Made by a program: the position numbers and the translations under genes
NCBI RefSeq assembly: GCF_001425355.1
Contig: NZ_LMQN01000012.1
Span: 618,918-680,841 of the forward strand
DNA length: 61,924 bases
From: Chryseobacterium sp. Leaf405
GTDB lineage: Bacteria; Bacteroidota; Bacteroidia; Flavobacteriales; Weeksellaceae
Direction of reading: 5' to 3'
Part shown: one piece after another, positions 60,948 through 61,924 of the stretch
Numbering within the stretch: the first letter of the stretch is position 1
Layout of the letters: each line of letters opens with the position of its first letter
The notes under the pieces: generated by a model
The model's database searches: none
What the model saw: only the letters and a program-made list of their open reading frames with translations
Told to the model about the DNA's origin: nothing

Positions 60948-61793
60948 ATGCAAAATCATTTATCATCGATCAATTATCATTCAATAAACTGTAACGGGAG
61001 ATTAGTCGATTTATCCACTCCGAAAATTATGGGAATTCTTAATCTTACTCCGGATTCCTTCTCTGACGGCGGGAAATTTAACAATGAAAAATCAGCGTTG
61101 GTACAAACAGAGAAAATGCTGAAAGATGGAGCAGAGATTATCGACATCGGTCCGCAATCGACAAGACCAAATGCAGAATTTCTAAGTGCTGAAGAAGAAA
61201 TTAAAAGAATCGGAAATATGATTTCTTTAATTAAAAAAGAATTTCCGGAATCTTTGATTTCTTTAGATACTTTTTATGCTGAAACGGTAAAGTTTGGTTT
61301 TAATGAAGGAATTGATCTGATTAATGATATTTCAGGAGGAAATTTTGATGATAAAATGTTTGATACAGCCGCAGAAACAAAACTTCCCTATATTTTGATG
61401 CACGTAAATCCTTCGTATGAAACAATGCATGATAAAATGAAATTTGCAGATATTACCGTTTCCATGAATCAATATTTTTCTAAAAAAACGAATGAATTAC
61501 TTGAAAAGGGTGTCAACGATATTATTCTTGATCCCGGTTTCGGTTTTGGAAAAACAGTTGAAGATCAGATGAAAATGATCGATGAAGTGAAGTTTTTAGG
61601 TTTTGGAAAATTTCCTTTATTAATTGGAATTTCAAGAAAATCTTTCATTTATAAACCTTTGGGAAAATCACCTTTAGATGTTAATGAAGAAACACAGAAA
61701 TTACATTTGAAAGTTTTACAGCAAGGTGCAAAAATCCTGAGAGTTCATGACGTTGTAGAGGGTAAGAAAACGGTTGATGAATTTTTGAAATGA
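60948..61793 (+). CDS. folP: Dihydropteroate synthase
   Basis: 281 aa TIM-barrel enzyme joining p-aminobenzoate and hydroxymethyl-dihydropterin pyrophosphate in folate synthesis; target of sulfonamides. Motifs: PKIMGILNLTPDSFSDGG (pyrophosphate loop), AEIIDIGPQSTRPNAEFL, LINDISGGNFDDKMFDTAAE and LDPGFGFGKTVEDQMKMIDE, FPLLIGISRKSFI. The first residues (MQNHLSSINYHSINCNGRLV) look like a short tail before the core. Divergent from the DUF1599 operon. Confidence 0.95.
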   Translation: MQNHLSSINYHSINCNGRLVDLSTPKIMGILNLTPDSFSDGGKFNNEKSALVQTEKMLKDGAEIIDIGPQSTRPNAEFLSAEEEIKRIGNMISLIKKEFPESLISLDTFYAETVKFGFNEGIDLINDISGGNFDDKMFDTAAETKLPYILMHVNPSYETMHDKMKFADITVSMNQYFSKKTNELLEKGVNDIILDPGFGFGKTVEDQMKMIDEVKFLGFGKFPLLIGISRKSFIYKPLGKSPLDVNEETQKLHLKVLQQGAKILRVHDVVEGKKTVDEFLK

Positions 61794-61824
61794 TAAATTC
61801 ATATTTAATACAGATTTGATTTCG

Positions 61825-61847
61825 GCTCGGCGGCGAAGCCGCCGAGC
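61825..61847. repeat. Palindromic repeat, shorter copy of the 55004 element
   Basis: GCTCGGCGGC-GAA-GCCGCCGAGC: 10-bp perfect arms and the same GAA loop as the longer palindrome at 55004-55056. It follows the folP stop and may act as a transcript end. Confidence 0.75.
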
Positions 61848-61924
61848 TTTATCACAAATGGCTTTTCCTTTCTGGATGACAAAAAGTTTTCCGTCATGTT
61901 CGTCTGCAGATTTTTCTTTGGATT
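61848..61924. other. Window edge, possible 3' end of a minus-strand gene
   Basis: On the minus strand two frames are open from the edge to the palindrome; one reads KSADEHDGKLFVIQKGKAIC, the other TNMTENFLSSRKEKPFVIK with a stop at about 61805-61807. One may be the end of a gene that continues beyond the window; I cannot say which. Confidence 0.3.

Overview
The window is a chromosomal piece from a member of the Bacteroidota, most likely the Flavobacteriia and close to Chryseobacterium. This rests on low GC, on promoters of the -33 TTG / -7 TAnnTTTG type, and on lineage-typical families: a GLPGLI remnant, DUF1501 and DUF1800, a DnaG without zinc cysteines, DUF1599 beside a BT_3928-like protein, and many palindromic intergenic repeats. 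Assignments are my own reading of the sequence; no search was run.

Region 1 (1 to about 9,020) is a decayed accessory island ending at a tRNA-Leu gene (9026-9105). Positions 1-4,030 hold small, AT-rich, immunity-like or membrane genes, intact and broken. At least five boundaries carry the same 18-bp motif, and a 48-codon membrane-peptide gene occurs twice. Next come two related pairs of minus-strand genes, each a secreted protein plus a small lipoprotein (4,100-6,258). Positions 6,925-8,962 are a scrap heap: a GLPGLI gene, an acyl-CoA desaturase piece, a topoisomerase III piece and a large serine recombinase, joined end to end and all broken.

Region 2 (9,185-18,745) is housekeeping: an MBL-fold hydrolase, a conserved cytosolic protein, a GAF methionine sulfoxide reductase, a BtuF-like protein, MgtE, rpsO, pnp and a cold-shock-domain gene with a long leader.

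Region 3 (18,804-31,906) is the most interesting part. On the minus strand a tRNA-like RNA with a large internal insertion lies directly upstream of rtcB (RNA ligase), followed by an RloC/PrrC-like zinc-hook ATPase (candidate anticodon nuclease), a tiny ORF, a helical protein and two Pol-beta nucleotidyltransferases. Divergent from it are an SF1 helicase with a Vsr-like nuclease tail, a HopJ-family gene and a WYL regulator. The promoter region between the two arms is only about 90 bp. A 21-bp-period array of dyad-symmetric sites lies between the nucleotidyltransferase and helical-protein genes. I read this as a possible RNA-damage and RNA-repair (defence) locus.

Region 4 (31,969-61,924) is mostly core metabolism and envelope: DUF1501/DUF1800, an outer-membrane protein with a sigma-54-like promoter, glucokinase, two YceI proteins, an ammonium transporter, serine dehydratase, a serine-hydrolase operon, tyrA behind an apparent tyrosine attenuator (leader peptide with three consecutive Tyr codons plus terminator), a cation/proton antiporter, a LytS/LytR pair, alanine dehydrogenase, tsaE, dnaG, clpP, a DJ-1 family protein, a phytase-like esterase, tpiA, a TerB-like protein, a DoxX/BT_3928 protein, DUF1599 and folP.
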